Notes under the pieces: generated by a model
Database searches by the model: none
Seen by the model: only the letters and a program-made list of their open reading frames with translations
Told to the model about the DNA's origin: nothing
Source of the DNA: Chloroflexota bacterium
GTDB lineage: Bacteria; Chloroflexota; Anaerolineae; Anaerolineales; UBA4823
Direction of reading: 5' to 3'
Length of the DNA: 9,356 nt
Assembly (NCBI GenBank): GCA_021849525.1
Contig: JAJZSS010000036.1
Span: forward strand, 1 to 9,356
Program-made: the position numbers and the translations under genes
Part shown: one piece after another, positions 1 through 7,333 of the stretch
How positions within the stretch are numbered: the first letter of the stretch is position 1
How the letters are laid out: each line of letters opens with the position of its first letter

Positions 1-1
1 T

Positions 2-727
2 TTTGCTGCAGTCATCAGCGCTCTCTTTCTTCGTGTTGGCTCGGAAATGGTCAGCCCCATGGAAGTATTGGGCTAAGAGCGTCCTGGCGTCTATAAAGCC
101 ACCGAATTCCTGATCCGCTTCAACGTTGATCCCGAGTATCTCCCCGCTGATCTGGCTTCTCGTCCCGAGCTGGGCAAAAAAGTGGCGGTCATTGGCGGCG
201 GCGACACGGCCTCAGACTGTTTACGAACTGCCGTGCGCCTGGATACCGAAGAAGTTTCCTGCCTTTACCGCCGCACTGAAAACGAAATGCCTGGTAGTAA
301 AAAAGATCGCGGCCTGGCGCGTGAAGAAGGCGCTCAGTACCAGTTCCTTACCCAGCCGGTGCGCTTTATTGCCGGGGAAGATGGGCGCCTGGCGCAGATC
401 GAGTGCATTCGTATGGAGCTGGGTGAGCCAGACGCCAAAGGGCGGCGCCGGCCAGTACCTATCGCTGACTCGAATTTCATCCTGGAAGCGGATACGGCCG
501 TCCTGGCGTTGGGCTACTGGCCTGATCCGATTATCGGAGAGACCACCCCCGAACTGAAAACCCATAAATACGGCTTGATCGTGGCTGACCCCGAAACCGG
601 CGCCACCTCTCGCCCGGGTGTATTTGCGGGTGGAGATGATGTGACCGGCCCAGACCTGGTCGTCACAGCCACGGCTGCCGGGCGTCGTTCCGCAGCCGCA
701 ATCCACCGTTTTCTGCAAAATAATTAA
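2..727 (+). CDS. GltD-like FAD/NAD(P)-dependent oxidoreductase, C-terminal part, interrupted by an in-frame TAA
   Basis: This is the C-terminal part of a pyridine-nucleotide-disulfide oxidoreductase of the glutamate synthase small subunit (GltD) type. Such proteins pass electrons between NAD(P)H, FAD and a partner subunit. The NAD(P)-binding Rossmann motif GGGDTASDC follows 'KKVAVI' near base 190. LYRRTENEMPG follows, as in GltD relatives, and the C-terminal FAD-binding motif is GVFAGGDDVTGPD with GRRSAAAI after it. The frame also reads well upstream: ERPGVYKATEFLIRFNVD matches the family segment before the Rossmann motif. It is broken by TAA at 74-76, where relatives usually read G-E-E/D-x-PGVY. 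The N-terminal FeS and FAD regions lie outside the window. The only later start candidate, GTG at 182, has no Shine-Dalgarno and would begin mid-domain. The partner subunit is not visible, so the exact reaction (glutamate synthase, or a PreT- or SudA-like enzyme) is open. It is either a decaying gene or a base error near a contig end. Confidence 0.8.
74..76 (+). other. In-frame TAA stop inside the GltD-like gene
   Basis: Reading frame 2 gives ...PMEVLG, stop, ERPGVYKATEFL.... Both flanks look like continuous family sequence, so no frameshift is needed. A single G-to-T change (GAA to TAA) would explain it, because Glu is common at this spot in the family. The stop is directly visible. Whether it is biological or an assembly error cannot be told here. 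Confidence 0.85.
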
Positions 728-767
728 TTCTCAGCTTCGCCGAGCTGCTATTCTCTCTAAGGATGGG

Positions 768-796
768 TTGAGCGGTCTGCCAGGCAGACCGCTCAA
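768..796. terminator. Perfect 14-bp inverted repeat, probable transcription terminator or dyad site
   Basis: Arms 768-781 and 783-796 are exact reverse complements around a single central A (782). As RNA this gives about a 12-bp GC-rich stem closed by a loop of about 5 nt. It starts 40 nt after the GltD-like stop codon, a normal terminator position. No T tract follows on either strand, so it is not a canonical intrinsic terminator. It could also be a dimeric protein-binding site. Confidence 0.5.
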
Positions 797-908
797 TGGT
801 TAACCTCTTCACCCCTCCCATCACCGACCCAATCCGGACATTATTCCTGCCAATTAAAACATGTTAATGAAGCCGCGACCTGCTGCAGCGCTACCCGGCT
901 TTCAAGAG

Positions 909-914
909 TATAAT
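909..914 (+). promoter_or_regulatory. Consensus -10 box (TATAAT) of the gyrA promoter
   Basis: TATAAT matches the sigma-70-type -10 consensus exactly and lies 58 nt before the gyrA start codon, which would put transcription start near 920-922. No good -35 hexamer is present at 16-18 bp upstream; the region around 885-891 is CTGCAG-like. The promoter may therefore rely on an activator or on the strong -10 alone. Confidence 0.6.
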
Positions 915-922
915 TAGCCAGG

Positions 923-950
923 ATGCGTCCACACTGCTGGCGCATTTTTT
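923..950 (+). promoter_or_regulatory. 5'-leader hairpin followed by T6, possible attenuator or mRNA-stabilising stem for gyrA
   Basis: ATGCG (923-927) pairs with CGCAT (941-945), and CCA (929-931) pairs with TGG (938-940). This gives an 8-bp stem with one bulged T (928) and a 6-nt loop. Six T residues follow at 945-950. It falls between the -10 box and the gyrA Shine-Dalgarno, starting almost at the predicted first transcribed base. It resembles a small intrinsic terminator but could equally protect the 5' end of the mRNA or stop read-through from upstream. Confidence 0.4.
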
Positions 951-972
951 ATGCTCTGGAAAGAGGAATTTT

Positions 973-3441
973 ATGGATATCGGTTCTATTCAATCAGTCA
1001 ATATCGACGATCAAATGCGATCAGCCTACCTGGATTATGCCATGTCGGTCATCGTTTCTCGTGCCCTGCCAGATGCCCGCGATGGCCTGAAACCCGTCCA
1101 CCGCCGGATTTTGTTTGGCATGCACGATATGGGCATTCGCGCCACAGGTCCTTTTAAGAAATCTGCTCGTATCGTCGGGGATGTACTGGGTAAATATCAC
1201 CCGCATGGTGATTCTGCTGTCTACGAAGCGATGGCGCGGTTAGCACAGGATTTTTCCATGCGCTATACCATGGTCGAGGGGCAGGGAAACTTTGGCTCGA
1301 TTGATGGCGATGCTCCGGCAGCCATGCGTTATACCGAAGCCCGCCTCTCTCACATGGCTGAAGAAATGCTCACGGATATCGATAAGAATACCGTCGATTT
1401 CAGCGACAATTTCGACGGCTCATTACAGGAGCCGGTAGTCATGCCAGCGCGCCTGCCCAATTTACTCTTGAACGGAAGCTCCGGGATCGCAGTGGGTATG
1501 GCTACCAACATTCCTCCCCACAATTTAGGCGAGCTGGGGCGCGCCATCCAGTATGTCATTGACCATTTCGACCGCCTGGACGAGATATCCGTTGAAGAGC
1601 TGCTCAAGCTGGTACCCGGCCCAGATTTCCCCACTGGTGGGATCATCGTCGGCTCAGAAGGCATCCTGCAGGCATACAGCACCGGGCGCGGGCGGATCGT
1701 CTTGCGCGGCACCGCCCATATTGATGAAATGAGCCACGATCGCTACCGGATTATCATCACTGAAATCCCTTACCAGCTCAATAAAACCACCCTGATCGAG
1801 CGCATTGCTGAGCTGGCCCGTGAAGGCCGTCTGGACGACATCTCGGACCTGCGCGATGAATCGGACCGCCGCGGGATGAGGATCGTGATCGAGCTGCGCC
1901 GGAGCGCCCAACCGCGCAAGGTTCTCAACCAGCTGTTTAAATACACTCCCCTCCAATCGACTTTTGGCGTCCAGATGCTGGCCCTGGTGGATGGCGAGCC
2001 TCGCCTGCTGACCCTCAAACGGGCCTTACAGATTTTCATCGAGCATCGCCAGGTTGTTATTCTGCGCCGCTCTGAATTTGAGCTGAACCGCGCCCGCGAG
2101 CGCGCCCACATCCTGGCTGGCTTATTGATTGCCCTGGCAAATCTCGACGATGTCATCGCCACCATTCGCCAGTCACCCGATGCTGACATCGCCAAAGAAC
2201 GCCTGATAACCCGCTTCAACCTGTCTGAGCGCCAGGCTCAGGCTATCCTGGATATGCAGCTGCGCCGCCTGGCAGCCCTCGAACGCCAAAAAATTGAGGA
2301 CGAACAGCGCCAGGCCCTGGAGCGGATTGCTTTCCTGGAAGACCTGCTCCAGAATCCCACCAAAGTGTTGGACCTGATCAAGACCGATCTCGATGAGGTC
2401 ATTGAAAAGTACGACGACGAACGCCGGACCCAGATTGCCCATGGTGCCAGTGATGTATTCAATGAAGAGGAGCTGGTCCGCGATGAAGCAGTCCTTGTCA
2501 GCCTGACCCAGCGCGGTTATATCAAGCGCGTGGCTGCTAAAGCTTACCGCGCCCAGGGACGCGGCGGGCGCGGCGTGACCGGACACCACATGAAAGAAGA
2601 AGACGAGATCTTGATCCTTCTGCCGGCAAATACGCTTAATACAGTCTTGTTCTTCTCAGATAAAGGCAAAGTCTATTCCGTGAAAGCCTACCAGATTCCC
2701 GAGGCTGATCGCACCGGACGCGGCGTACCCGTAGTCAATATTCTTACCCTTGGTCCATCCGAAACCATTACAGCTGCTCTGGCAGTACCCAAATTTGACA
2801 AGTCGAATTTTTGCATCATGGCAACCCGCCGCGGGCGGATCAAACGCCTGCCCCTCTCCGAGCTGGAATCCGTTCGCCCCTCCGGTTTGATCGCCATCAA
2901 TCTGGACGACGAAGATGAGCTGGGATGGGCGCGCCTGACCCACGGTAAAGACGACATCATCCTGGTTACCGAGCTGGGCCAGGCATTGCGCTACTCCGAA
3001 CAGGCGATCCGTCCCACCGGACGCGCTTCCGCCGGAGTCACCGCGATTCGTCTCGATGCCAAGGATGCTGTCACCAGCATGGAGGTCGTTGAAAAGGACG
3101 GTTATTTATTGATCGTAACCACGCGTGGTTTTGGCAAGCGCACCCCTCTGACAGAATATCCAGTCAAAAGCCGCGCCACCAGGGGCGTGCAAACGATCGA
3201 TAAAAAAGCGCTGGATTCAATCGGGCGGATTACTTCAGCCCGCGTGGTCCAGGCTGCCGATGATTTGACCTTGATTTCCGCCAACGGAGTTGTTTTGCGC
3301 ACCAAAGTACAGGCAGTCAGCCAGTCCGGGCGTGCCGCCCGGGGCGTACGGTTAATGGAAGCAGGCGAGGGAGATAGTGTGGTCTCGCTGGCCCGGATAG
3401 CGGATGCTGACCTGCGCCAGGTTGGCGCCAGTGAGGAATAA
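973..3441 (+). CDS. gyrA: DNA gyrase subunit A
   Basis: GyrA is the breakage-reunion subunit of the A2B2 type IIA topoisomerase that introduces negative supercoils in the cytoplasm. The 822-aa product is full length. The winged-helix catalytic domain has [11 protein letters not shown] near residues 35-50. Its quinolone-pocket segment [10 protein letters not shown] carries Ser81 and Glu85, equivalent to E. coli Ser83 and Asp87, so no classical resistance change is seen. The active-site Tyr120 is in [11 protein letters not shown] coiled-coil arm around residues 360-480 ([20 protein letters not shown], then [15 protein letters not shown]) follows. The C-terminal beta-pinwheel begins with a GyrA box at 528-534 (QGRGGRG), which separates it from ParC. 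The tail is short (LRQVGASEE). The ATG at 973 has AAGAGGA about 5 nt upstream, and residues [20 protein letters not shown] are a typical GyrA start. gyrB is not in the window. It is apparently monocistronic, between a predicted promoter and a hairpin. Confidence 0.98.
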   Translation: MDIGSIQSVNIDDQMRSAYLDYAMSVIVSRALPDARDGLKPVHRRILFGMHDMGIRATGPFKKSARIVGDVLGKYHPHGDSAVYEAMARLAQDFSMRYTMVEGQGNFGSIDGDAPAAMRYTEARLSHMAEEMLTDIDKNTVDFSDNFDGSLQEPVVMPARLPNLLLNGSSGIAVGMATNIPPHNLGELGRAIQYVIDHFDRLDEISVEELLKLVPGPDFPTGGIIVGSEGILQAYSTGRGRIVLRGTAHIDEMSHDRYRIIITEIPYQLNKTTLIERIAELAREGRLDDISDLRDESDRRGMRIVIELRRSAQPRKVLNQLFKYTPLQSTFGVQMLALVDGEPRLLTLKRALQIFIEHRQVVILRRSEFELNRARERAHILAGLLIALANLDDVIATIRQSPDADIAKERLITRFNLSERQAQAILDMQLRRLAALERQKIEDEQRQALERIAFLEDLLQNPTKVLDLIKTDLDEVIEKYDDERRTQIAHGASDVFNEEELVRDEAVLVSLTQRGYIKRVAAKAYRAQGRGGRGVTGHHMKEEDEILILLPANTLNTVLFFSDKGKVYSVKAYQIPEADRTGRGVPVVNILTLGPSETITAALAVPKFDKSNFCIMATRRGRIKRLPLSELESVRPSGLIAINLDDEDELGWARLTHGKDDIILVTELGQALRYSEQAIRPTGRASAGVTAIRLDAKDAVTSMEVVEKDGYLLIVTTRGFGKRTPLTEYPVKSRATRGVQTIDKKALDSIGRITSARVVQAADDLTLISANGVVLRTKVQAVSQSGRAARGVRLMEAGEGDSVVSLARIADADLRQVGASEE

Positions 3442-3455
3442 ATCAACCAGCGAGA

Positions 3456-3480
3456 CTGGGCGGCCAGATTGGCCGCCCAG
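3456..3480. terminator. GC-rich hairpin between convergent gyrA and the small membrane-protein gene
   Basis: CTGGGCGGCC (3456-3465) and GGCCGCCCAG (3471-3480) form a perfect 10-bp stem with loop AGATT. It starts 14 nt after the gyrA stop and lies 22 nt from the stop of the convergent gene, so it could end transcripts from both sides. Only a weak T-rich stretch (GTCGTTTAAT) follows on the + strand. Confidence 0.6.
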
Positions 3481-3502
3481 GTCGTTTAATCGTCAAAATA
3501 TT

Positions 3503-3712
3503 TTAGCCCGGAAAAGCCAGCTTGCCGGTTACCAGCAGGCAAAAGGAGCTTAAGAGCAGCGTGATGAGGAGCAAGAAGATCGCGATTATAAACCGCTGGA
3601 ATGGGGTCATACCCAGAAAATCCCGCCGGGTCTGGGTTTCATAGCTCACCTCCTCCGGCGGAGTATCTTCAAAGAAGGGGGTGTCGGCCTGGCTGCGAAA
3701 ATCATCTAGCAT
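3503..3712 (-). CDS. Small single-helix membrane protein of unknown function (69 aa)
   Basis: I do not recognise this as a named family. The product has a polar, acidic N-terminal part (about residues 1-35, including FFEDTPPEEVSYE). A basic turn RRDFLGMTPFQR follows, then one strongly hydrophobic segment at about residues 41-63 (IIAIFLLLITLLLSSFCLLV) and a short GKLAFPG end. Positive charges before the helix predict an N-in, C-out single-pass protein. It is very probably real: the ATG at 3712 is preceded by a strong GGAGGTT Shine-Dalgarno (3717-3723), and the reading frame is unlike the neighbouring strand's coding. It lies 53 nt downstream of birA on the same strand, so it may share that transcript. 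A weak own promoter is possible (TTGAAT at 3757-3762, 17 bp, GAATAT at 3734-3739). Function cannot be inferred from position alone. Confidence 0.75.
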   Translation of the reverse strand: MLDDFRSQADTPFFEDTPPEEVSYETQTRRDFLGMTPFQRFIIAIFLLLITLLLSSFCLLVTGKLAFPG

Positions 3713-3765
3713 GCGGAACCTCCATACAAAACGATATTCAGGTTTGTGCTCTTAACATTCAACCG

Positions 3766-4605
3766 TTATTCTTTTAAAAGTGGGCGAAGATGGACCTCTG
3801 CCGATACAAATCGGCGAACCGTGCCGGTTTCATCTTCAACACGTAAACTTCCATCCGCTTCCAGTCCCAGGATCCGGCATTTTAATCCTGCCTGCGAGCT
3901 GCCGCTCTGAGCCTGTGCCGGAACAATCCACACCCACTCACCCAGGAAAGCCAGCTTTGCCTGCCAGGCTTGCATAAATTCTAAGCCCGAAAGCCTGGTC
4001 CGCCAGCCCAGGATTCGCTCTACAACGTCTTTCAATAATGCAAGGCGGTCGACCTCTTCAACGGGAGCCAGTAAACAATCCTCCAGGCTGGTTGCCGGGA
4101 AAAACAGCTCGCTCGCCGCTGGTACTGACCGGGATGCAATATTTAAACCAATTCCCAGGATGGCAGCGTCCAACCGCTCACCCTCCCAGGCAGCTTCTAC
4201 CAGCACCCCCGCCAGCTTGCGCTGGCTGACCAGAACATCATTCGGCCATTTAATCTGCGCGTTCAGGGGGTAGCGGTTATCCAACGCCTGGCAGACCGCC
4301 AGCGCCCCCAGGGCTGTCAGGCGAGGCGGCACCCAGGCAACCTCCTGCGCTTCAGCCGGTATCCAGGCCGGATTGGGGAGCAGGACCAGACTGAAAGCCA
4401 GGGCTGCCCCCGGAGGGGTGAACCAGGGCCGGTTCAGGCGTCCTCGCCCGGCAGTTTGCTCGTCAGCAAACACCAGGGTCAGGTCCGGGCAGCCGGCTTG
4501 CGCCAGTCGCCCAGCCTCGTCGTTGGTCGAGCCGAGGCGGGGGAAAAACTTAATTTCTCCTAATGGCAGCCCGGCTAAAGCCCGGGAAAGGGTTGACTGA
4601 TCCAC
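3766..4605 (-). CDS. birA: Biotin--[acetyl-CoA carboxylase] ligase, class I (no DNA-binding domain)
   Basis: This enzyme activates biotin with ATP to biotinyl-5'-AMP and attaches it to the target lysine of biotin carboxyl carrier domains. The 279-aa protein shows the family motifs in order: GSTNDEA at 25-31 (biotin pocket), the adenylate-binding loop GRGRLNRPW at 53-61, KWPNDVL at 119-125, KLAGVLVE at 130-137 and GIGLNI at 151-156. A C-terminal SH3-like domain follows, ending in RFVSAEVHLRPL. There is no N-terminal helix-turn-helix, so unlike E. coli BirA it should not repress biotin genes. The start is GTG at 4605 (the CAC at 4603-4605 on the + strand). A clear Shine-Dalgarno is absent and a TAAAAT lies only 6 nt upstream, so it may be translated from a leaderless mRNA. 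It is divergent from rpsB and upstream of the small membrane-protein gene. Confidence 0.95.
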   Translation of the reverse strand: MDQSTLSRALAGLPLGEIKFFPRLGSTNDEAGRLAQAGCPDLTLVFADEQTAGRGRLNRPWFTPPGAALAFSLVLLPNPAWIPAEAQEVAWVPPRLTALGALAVCQALDNRYPLNAQIKWPNDVLVSQRKLAGVLVEAAWEGERLDAAILGIGLNIASRSVPAASELFFPATSLEDCLLAPVEEVDRLALLKDVVERILGWRTRLSGLEFMQAWQAKLAFLGEWVWIVPAQAQSGSSQAGLKCRILGLEADGSLRVEDETGTVRRFVSAEVHLRPLLKE

Positions 4606-4611
4606 ACCCCG

Positions 4612-4617
4612 ATTTTA
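4612..4617 (-). promoter_or_regulatory. Possible -10 box for birA (TAAAAT)
   Basis: On the minus strand TAAAAT ends 6 nt before the birA GTG, which would place transcription start at or next to the start codon. No convincing -35 hexamer is seen 17 bp upstream. Other AT-rich words (TATTTT) lie nearby, so the assignment is tentative. Confidence 0.3.
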
Positions 4618-4634
4618 CCCCACAAAATATCCTC

Positions 4635-4664
4635 TAGACGAATCGACAGCCCCTGTGATATACT
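4635..4664 (+). promoter_or_regulatory. Extended -10 promoter of rpsB-tsf
   Basis: TGaTATACT at 4656-4664 is an extended -10 element (TG plus TATACT, 5 of 6 consensus bases). A -35-like TAGACG at 4635-4640 sits 18 bp upstream and matches TTGACA in 4 positions. Transcription would begin near 4671, giving a leader of about 139 nt before the rpsB start. This is the only strong promoter-like signal in the divergent birA/rpsB gap. Confidence 0.6.
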
Positions 4665-4670
4665 ACGCAC

Positions 4671-4809
4671 CGCTCCCGCCCCAGGCGGGAGACATTGTGC
4701 CTCGCCAGAGGCCAAATCCTACACGCCTCTCGACCTGCCTTGCGTGCCGTGGCCGCGGCCTCCGGTAGGGATGAAGGGGGCGGAAGTATAACGCAAAGGA
4801 GAATATCGT
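4671..4809 (+). ncRNA. Structured rpsB 5' leader, candidate ribosomal-protein autoregulatory element
   Basis: Three helices can form one after another. Helix I is a perfect 8-bp stem, 4673-4680 with 4684-4691. Helix II pairs TCG (4702-4704) with CGA (4731-4733) and AGAGGC (4707-4712) with GCCTCT (4725-4730), with a bulged CC. Helix III pairs 4735-4745 with 4791-4801 (10 pairs, two single-base bulges). Its 3' arm contains the Shine-Dalgarno AAAGGAG (4795-4801), which would be hidden. The interior of helix III is G-rich and can fold in several ways. S2 represses rpsB-tsf through the leader in E. coli; that the same happens here is inference. Confidence 0.45.
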
Positions 4810-5772
4810 ATGGCCCTTATCCCTATGAAAGCGCTTCTTGAAAGCGGTGTACATTTTGGGCATCGCACCCACAAATGGCACCCCAAGATGAAGCCCTACA
4901 TCTTCACCGAACGCAACGGCATCCACATCATCGATTTGCAGAAGACCGTCAAAGGTCTCGAGCAGGCTTACACGCTGGTGCGCGACACGGTCAGTGAAGG
5001 CGGCACCATCCTGTTTGTAGGAACCAAGCGCCAGGCTCAGGAAACCATCCAGAGCGAAGCCATCCGCTGCGGGATGCCCTATGTTACCCAGCGCTGGTTG
5101 GGCGGCATGCTCACCAACTGGCGCACCATTCGCCAGCGGATTAACGAGCTGGAGCGCATGGAAAAAATGCGCGATCATGGCGACTTCGAGCGCATCACGA
5201 AAAAGGAAGCCTTGATCATCACCCGCGAAATTGAGCGCCTGGAGTCCCGCCTGGGCGGTATCCGCCAGCTCACTCGTGTGCCGGACATGCTCTTCATTGT
5301 TGACGTGCACCGCGAAGTCACTTCGATCCACGAAGCAAACTTGCTCAAGATCCCCATCGTGGCAATGGTCGATACCAACTGCGATCCGGGTCCCATTGAT
5401 TATGTCATCCCTTCCAACGATGACGCCATCCGTGCCATCAAGCTGATTGTGGGTAAAATGGCTGACGCAGTATTGGAGGGTAAAGCTGCCCGTAAAGATA
5501 TGGGCGAAGAAGAACGCCCGGTTGAGCTTCCGATGCCCGGCCAGTCAGCTATCGAAGAAGACGAGCTATCCGATGAGGACCTGCTCGGCGCTGCCACCCT
5601 GGCAAAGATCACCTCCCGCCCGGCGCTGCAGGCTGAGTTAGAGGCCGTAGAAGATTTGCTTGCGGTTGATGACGAAGATGTTCCCGATGCGACCAGCGGC
5701 TTGGAAGCTGAAGAGGCCGTAATCGTTGACGATACTGACGCAGACAGCGATGACGAAGAGGCAGAAGAATAA
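4810..5772 (+). CDS. rpsB: 30S ribosomal protein S2 with long acidic C-terminal extension
   Basis: S2 binds late to the body/head junction of the 30S subunit and helps recruit S1 and mRNA. Family signatures are clear: [22 protein letters not shown] near the N terminus, then [27 protein letters not shown] and [13 protein letters not shown]...[15 protein letters not shown]. The normal S2 fold ends near residue 226. The protein then continues for about 95 residues rich in Asp and Glu (for example [12 protein letters not shown] and ending [11 protein letters not shown]), making 320 aa against about 240 in E. coli S2. The tail has no recognised domain and is probably disordered apart from a possible short helix near [18 protein letters not shown]. 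The ATG has AAAGGAG 8 nt upstream. tsf starts 2 nt after the stop, so the two are co-translated from the promoter at 4635-4664. Confidence 0.98.
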   Translation: MALIPMKALLESGVHFGHRTHKWHPKMKPYIFTERNGIHIIDLQKTVKGLEQAYTLVRDTVSEGGTILFVGTKRQAQETIQSEAIRCGMPYVTQRWLGGMLTNWRTIRQRINELERMEKMRDHGDFERITKKEALIITREIERLESRLGGIRQLTRVPDMLFIVDVHREVTSIHEANLLKIPIVAMVDTNCDPGPIDYVIPSNDDAIRAIKLIVGKMADAVLEGKAARKDMGEEERPVELPMPGQSAIEEDELSDEDLLGAATLAKITSRPALQAELEAVEDLLAVDDEDVPDATSGLEAEEAVIVDDTDADSDDEEAEE

Positions 5773-5774
5773 TC

Positions 5775-6377
5775 ATGGCGATCACAACCGAACAGATTAA
5801 AGAACTGCGCGAGGCAACCGGCGCCGGCATTTTGGATTGTCGCAAAGCGCTCGAACAGGCGAACGGCGATTTCGATAAAGCTGTAGACTTTCTGCGCGAA
5901 AAAGGTCTGGCTACCGCCGCCAAGCGCGCCGATCGTGACGCCTCTGAAGGGACCGTTGAGCTCTATTCTCATGGCAACGGGCGTGTCGGGGTGATGGTCG
6001 AAGTCAACTGTGAGACCGATTTTGTCGCTCGCTCTGAACCTTTCCGCCACTTTGCCCACGAGCTTGCCTTACAGATTGCTGCGGCTGCTCCGCGCTATAT
6101 CCGTGCCGAAGATATCCCCGAAGTCGAGCTGGAACGCGAACGCGAGGTTGCTCGCCGGCGGGCTATCGAAGAAGGCAAGCCTGAAGCGATCCACGAGCGG
6201 ATTATTGCTGGGCGGCTGGAGAAATTCAAGGATGAGGTAAGCCTCCTGCGCCAGACGTACATCCGCGACGAAGGTGTGAAAATCGAACAGCTCCTGATGC
6301 AAAATGTCGCCGCTATCGGTGAAAATATCGTCATCCGGCGCTTCGCCCGCTGGGAGCTAGGCGAAAGCACGAAATAA
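5775..6377 (+). CDS. tsf: Elongation factor Ts (short form)
   Basis: EF-Ts is the nucleotide exchange factor that releases GDP from EF-Tu. The N-terminal UBA-like domain (residues 1 to about 45) reads IKELREATGAGILDCRKALE, and the central signature TDFVAR lies at 81-86. At 200 aa it is much shorter than E. coli EF-Ts (283 aa) and similar to the compact Thermus form. It keeps one core subdomain and a helix-rich C-terminal segment ending VRRFARWELGE-like (VIRRFARWELGESTK). The ATG follows the rpsB stop after two bases with no separate strong Shine-Dalgarno beyond purines in the rpsB end (GAGGCAGAAGAA), suggesting translational coupling. A strong terminator follows 4 nt after the stop, so rpsB-tsf forms its own two-gene unit. 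Confidence 0.97.
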   Translation: MAITTEQIKELREATGAGILDCRKALEQANGDFDKAVDFLREKGLATAAKRADRDASEGTVELYSHGNGRVGVMVEVNCETDFVARSEPFRHFAHELALQIAAAAPRYIRAEDIPEVELEREREVARRRAIEEGKPEAIHERIIAGRLEKFKDEVSLLRQTYIRDEGVKIEQLLMQNVAAIGENIVIRRFARWELGESTK

Positions 6378-6381
6378 TCAC

Positions 6382-6411
6382 AAGGACCAACCCCCCGGGT
6401 TGGTCCTTTTT
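6382..6411 (+). terminator. Intrinsic terminator after tsf
   Basis: A perfect 12-bp stem, 6382-6393 with 6397-6408 and a CCC loop, is followed by T residues through 6411. The stem plus T tract is textbook rho-independent. It begins 4 nt after the tsf stop and ends 36 nt before the pyrH start, so it separates pyrH from the rpsB-tsf transcript or lets only part of it through. Confidence 0.9.
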
Positions 6412-6426
6412 CTGTAAGCAATCTAA

Positions 6427-7173
<747 letters not shown>

Positions 7174-7197
7174 GTTCTCGCCGCCCTCAGACTTCAC

Positions 7198-7230
7198 AGC
7201 CCCGGTTTGTACGCACTGCCGGGGCTTTTT
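7198..7230 (+). terminator. Intrinsic terminator after pyrH
   Basis: AGCCCCGG (7198-7205) pairs with CCGGGGCT (7219-7226) around a 13-nt loop, followed by TTTTT (7226-7230), CCCCC and TTTT. It lies 24 nt after the pyrH stop and gives pyrH a defined 3' end before frr. Confidence 0.85.
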
Positions 7231-7292
7231 CCCCCTTTTCGCTCCAACAATTTTCGAGTATCCTATGGGGTAAGCGTTAATTCAGGCCGGGT

Positions 7293-7298
7293 GATAAT
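7293..7298 (+). promoter_or_regulatory. Possible -10 box for frr-uppS-cdsA (GATAAT)
   Basis: GATAAT matches TATAAT in 5 of 6 positions and lies 35 nt before the frr ATG, downstream of the pyrH terminator where a new promoter is expected. No good -35 element is seen at normal spacing, and TATCCT at 7259-7264 is an alternative. Confidence 0.35.
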
Positions 7299-7333
7299 TT
7301 TTCGAGATAGATCGCGACATAGTGGAGGCCTTC

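Noticed and set aside
74..76. TAA as programmed recoding or a non-standard amino acid
   Set aside because: TAA is not a known selenocysteine or pyrrolysine codon, and all other genes in the window end normally at TAA or TGA. Point mutation or error is simpler.
951..1157. Possible small ORF starting at ATG 951, overlapping the start of gyrA
   Set aside because: It has no ribosome-binding site (it follows the T6 tract), overlaps conserved gyrA coding in another frame, and its translation has no protein-like pattern.
1210..1227. Quinolone-resistance type substitution in GyrA
   Set aside because: The key positions are Ser81 and Glu85, and Glu at the second site is normal in many susceptible bacteria.
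1770..2219. Long antisense open frame inside gyrA
   Set aside because: Its Arg/Ser-rich translation is what the reverse strand of a GC-rich gene gives; gyrA itself is unmistakable here. The same applies to antisense frames at 2173-2589, 4663-5331, 5400-6059 and 6619-7107.
3780..4600. Plus-strand open frames opposite birA (3780-3977, 4038-4229, 4373-4600)
   Set aside because: They are Pro/Arg/Ala-rich shadows with no start signals, lying opposite a complete biotin ligase with all motifs.
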